In this document: positions 6,176-6,397 of the stretch, one piece after another | Numbering within the stretch: position 1 is the first letter of the stretch | Layout of the letters: the number at the start of each line of letters is the position of its first letter | Assembly (NCBI GenBank): GCA_021772355.1 | Contig: JAJFMB010000078.1 | Span: forward strand, 1-6,397 | From: Chlamydiota bacterium | Lineage (GTDB): Bacteria; Chlamydiota; Chlamydiia; Chlamydiales; JAJFMB01 | Direction of reading: 5' to 3' | DNA: 6,397 nucleotides | The notes under the pieces: generated by a model | Database searches by the model: none | The model's input: only the letters and a program-made list of their open reading frames with translations | Told to the model about the DNA's origin: nothing | Made by a program: the position numbers and the translations under genes

Positions 6176-6397
6176 CACGACCCTTTATCATCCATCCAAG
6201 TGATTATCAAGACAGTTACCTAACAAGTGTTTGGGAGCAAATTCTCCATCGAATACAAGTACAACCTATCAACGTGTTTTTTTTCGTCATCTTTATTCTT
6301 GCTGTTGCGCACACTTTTATTGCTCAACGATTCTCACTATTAGCAAACAATAAGGAAACGGTAGCCACTATAGGCGTTGAGGCGACACGCTTCCGAT
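6160..6397 (+). CDS. Polytopic membrane protein, N-terminal fragment; possible Na+/H+ antiporter-like
   Basis: This frame is open from ATG 6160 to the end of the window, giving 79 residues, and its 3' end lies outside. The ATG is the first after an in-frame stop at 6148-6150. AAAGAGG (6149-6155) lies 4 bases upstream, inside the preceding gene. The start overlaps the 5327-6175 gene by 16 bases in another frame, a typical translational-coupling arrangement. After a hydrophilic N-terminus (WEQILHRIQ around 25-33) comes a hydrophobic segment at about 38-56 (VFFFVIFILAVAHTF) followed by a polar stretch. An early hydrophobic helix ending in HTF recalls the N-terminus of the PF07399 putative Na+/H+ antiporters, which I associate with Chlamydiae. 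That is a recalled resemblance from one segment only. That it is a membrane protein is fairly secure; the antiporter function is tentative. Confidence 0.6.
   Translation, partial: MLFLLTRPFIIHPSDYQDSYLTSVWEQILHRIQVQPINVFFFVIFILAVAHTFIAQRFSLLANNKETVATIGVEATRFR

Overview
The window looks like a chromosomal segment of an environmental (amoeba-associated) member of the Chlamydiae. The main reason is a tandem set of three secreted, cysteine-containing outer-membrane beta-barrel proteins of the Legionella-MOMP-like / Lpg1974-type porin family, which is strongly expanded in Waddlia, Parachlamydia and Simkania relatives. The genus cannot be fixed from the sequence alone, and the same porin family also occurs in Legionella.

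Layout from left to right. Bases 1-416 are AT-rich with no gene I can support. A lone minus-strand gene (417-1178) encodes a 253-residue predicted soluble helical protein that I do not recognise. A 387-base gap (1179-1565) holds its ribosome-binding site, a miniature 47-bp palindromic mobile element with near-perfect 9-bp flanking direct repeats, and a long interrupted inverted repeat ending in a T run on the minus strand that may terminate the porin operon.

From 1566 to 5221 three porin genes lie head to tail on the minus strand, transcribed in the order 5221>3992, 3950>2772, 2741>1566, with gaps of only 41 and 30 bases. They look like one operon driven by a good promoter (TTGACA, 17-base spacer, TATGAA) at 5251-5279. 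All three have a signal peptide, the same conserved blocks in the same order, and a C-terminal Phe. They share even the spacing and sequence of the start region (GGAG, 7 bases, ATGAA then TGGC), so they are gene duplicates. The second and third have an N-terminal cysteine cluster that the first lacks, which suggests different contributions to a disulfide-linked envelope.

Divergently, on the plus strand, 5327-6175 encodes an unrecognised protein with about four membrane segments. It overlaps by 16 bases the start of a second membrane protein (6160 to the window end). The fragment weakly resembles the start of the PF07399-type putative Na+/H+ antiporters. The two are probably translationally coupled.
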